The position numbers were made by a program, and so were the translations under genes. The notes beneath the pieces were generated by a model. That model made no database searches, was not told the origin of the DNA, and worked only from the letters and a program-made list of their open reading frames with translations. Shown here piece by piece: positions 7,008-7,502 of a stretch of DNA of 7,502 bases; within the stretch, counting starts at the first letter, position 1; each line of letters starts with the position of its first letter. This DNA comes from Paludibacteraceae bacterium. Lineage in GTDB: Bacteria > Bacteroidota > Bacteroidia > Bacteroidales > Paludibacteraceae. The stretch spans positions 1-7,502 of the forward strand of contig CANIXM010000082.1 of NCBI GenBank assembly GCA_947471245.1, read 5' to 3'.

Positions 7008-7076
7008 ATGAAATTTCAGACACAACATATTTCACTCGTAAACGTCGTGGTACTTTTGGTCAAAAATCAGAGGTGA
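7008..7076 (+). CDS. Branched-chain amino acid leader peptide of ilvD
   Basis: A 22-codon ORF (ATG 7008, TGA 7074-7076) that starts 17 nt after the -7 box. Residues 8-18 read ISLVNVVVLLV: five Val, three Leu and one Ile make up 9 of 22 residues, all in one block, and the Val codons are mixed (GTA, GTC, GTG). This is the hallmark of a leader peptide whose ribosome stalls when charged Val, Leu or Ile tRNA is scarce, as in the enteric ilv leaders. An intrinsic terminator follows 43 nt after the stop codon and ilvD follows that. The peptide itself probably has no function after synthesis. The AAAATG start context lacks a Shine-Dalgarno sequence, as is common in this phylum. Confidence 0.8.
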   Translation: MKFQTQHISLVNVVVLLVKNQR

Positions 7077-7133
7077 GGATGGTTACGAATTTTAGTGTAA
7101 GTATATTTATAAACACAGAAAACCTTTCTCACC
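7072..7133 (+). promoter_or_regulatory. Antiterminator helix of the ilvD attenuator
   Basis: GGTGAGGATGGTT (7072-7084) can pair with AACCTTTCTCACC (7121-7133): 11 Watson-Crick pairs, one G-U pair and one T-T mismatch over 13 positions, with a 36-nt loop. The first strand spans the leader stop codon, so a ribosome finishing the leader would cover it, while one stalled in the Leu/Val block would leave it free. The second strand is the 5' arm and part of the loop of the terminator, so the two structures exclude each other. Confidence 0.65.
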
Positions 7134-7153
7134 ATAACGGAGAAAGGTTTTTT
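7119..7153 (+). terminator. Rho-independent terminator/attenuator upstream of ilvD
   Basis: AACCTTTCTC (7121-7130) pairs perfectly with GAGAAAGGTT (7140-7149) around a 9-nt loop; two further A-T pairs (7119-7120 with 7150-7151) can extend it to 12 bp. It runs into a T6 tract (7148-7153). It lies after the leader ORF and before ilvD in the same transcript, so it most likely acts as a conditional attenuator. Confidence 0.85.
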
Positions 7154-7230
7154 ATTTGAATAGCATATTAATTCTTACAGTTTTTTATTTCTTATTTTCA
7201 TAAATTATTGACTAGAAAATTATTTAGATT

Positions 7231-7502
7231 ATGGAATTACGTAGTAATACAAGTACAGGTGGTCGTAAGATGGCTGGGGCTCGCTCGTTGTGGAGAGCTA
7301 ATGGAATGACTGATGAGCAGTTTAAAAAACCCATCATTGCAATAGTCAATTCATTTACCCAGTTCGTGCCAGGTCATGCACACCTTCATCATATTGGACA
7401 AATGGTTAAAGGCGAAATCGAAAAATTGGGTTGTTTTGCTGCTGAGTTTAACACCATTGCCATTGATGATGGTATTGCCATGGGACATGATGGGATGCTA
7501 TA
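7231..7502 (+). CDS. ilvD: Dihydroxy-acid dehydratase, N-terminal part
   Basis: The first 90 codons of IlvD, cut by the window end. The enzyme dehydrates 2,3-dihydroxy-isovalerate and 2,3-dihydroxy-3-methylvalerate to the 2-keto acids that yield valine/leucine and isoleucine. It is an Fe-S dehydratase of the IlvD/Edd family. Visible family blocks are GGRKMAGARSLWRANGMTD near the N terminus, KPIIAIVNSFTQFVPGHAHL, EFNTIAIDDGIAMGHDGML at the end. The Asp in MGHDGML replaces the Gly found in the E. coli enzyme. IlvD is chosen over Edd (phosphogluconate dehydratase) from the N-terminal block and from the Ile/Leu/Val leader upstream. The start at 7231 aligns with the family N terminus and follows 77 nt after the attenuator. 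Further ilv/leu genes may follow outside the window. Confidence 0.95.
   Translation, partial: MELRSNTSTGGRKMAGARSLWRANGMTDEQFKKPIIAIVNSFTQFVPGHAHLHHIGQMVKGEIEKLGCFAAEFNTIAIDDGIAMGHDGML

Larger units (their letters stand above)
6806..7230. other. Divergent dxs / ilvD regulatory region
   Basis: This 425-bp AT-rich region separates two outward-facing genes. Its left end holds the dxs -7 box. 6845-6959 shows nothing recognisable beyond A/T runs. 6960-7153 holds the ilvD promoter, leader ORF and attenuator. The last 77 nt before the ilvD ATG are T/A-rich with no strong Shine-Dalgarno sequence. Longer open frames crossing this area look non-coding, because they run through the terminator hairpin. 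Confidence 0.7.

Noticed and set aside
6908..7159. An 83-codon plus-strand open frame upstream of ilvD
   Set aside because: It starts before the promoter, overlaps the leader ORF in another frame and reads through the terminator hairpin. Its N-terminal composition (runs of F, K, I) is that of AT-rich non-coding DNA.
1..7502. A novel defence or mobile system
   Set aside because: No transposase, integrase, reverse transcriptase, nuclease-helicase or CRISPR repeat was seen. The only defence-like element is an ordinary two-gene PIN toxin-antitoxin module.

Overview
The window is a roughly 40% GC segment that reads as chromosomal DNA of a Bacteroidota (Bacteroidetes) bacterium. The protein styles fit this phylum (a GDSL esterase with a WYEEDIKQLE-type start, a short antitoxin plus PIN toxin, an IlvD with the MGHDGMLY variant). 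Promoter-like -7 boxes of the phylum's TAnnTTTG type, or one mismatch from it, end 17-24 nt before five gene starts, and strong Shine-Dalgarno sequences are generally absent. Genus cannot be named from sequence alone.

Layout. 1-54: possible last codons of an upstream plus-strand gene. 201-784 (plus): a two-gene type II toxin-antitoxin module, a small antitoxin overlapping a VapC-like PIN-domain RNase. 786-6805 (minus): five genes read leftward in the order dxs (DXP synthase, entry to the MEP isoprenoid pathway), an SGNH/GDSL hydrolase, an alpha/beta-hydrolase esterase, a CrtI-family phytoene desaturase, and a divergent squalene/phytoene synthase-family enzyme. Dxs supplies C5 units; the last two genes, 5 bp apart, are the head-to-head condensation and desaturation steps of a carotenoid-type pathway. 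The two hydrolases between them are 23 bp apart and have no proven link to pigment. crtI has its own promoter-like -7 box with a perfect 8-bp inverted repeat lying between it and the start codon.

6806-7230 separates dxs from the divergent plus-strand ilvD (dihydroxy-acid dehydratase, partial at the window end). It contains the most notable item: a complete candidate transcription attenuator for ilvD. A -33/-7 promoter with 19-bp spacing drives a 22-codon leader ORF whose residues 8-18 are ISLVNVVVLLV (9 of 11 Ile/Leu/Val). After it comes a rho-independent terminator hairpin with a U-tract. A 13-nt segment starting 2 nt before the leader's UGA can pair with the terminator's 5' arm and loop at 12 of 13 positions. 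This gives the classical 1:2 / 2:3 / 3:4 choice of branched-chain amino-acid attenuation.

No rRNA, tRNA, CRISPR array, insertion sequence or phage gene was recognised.
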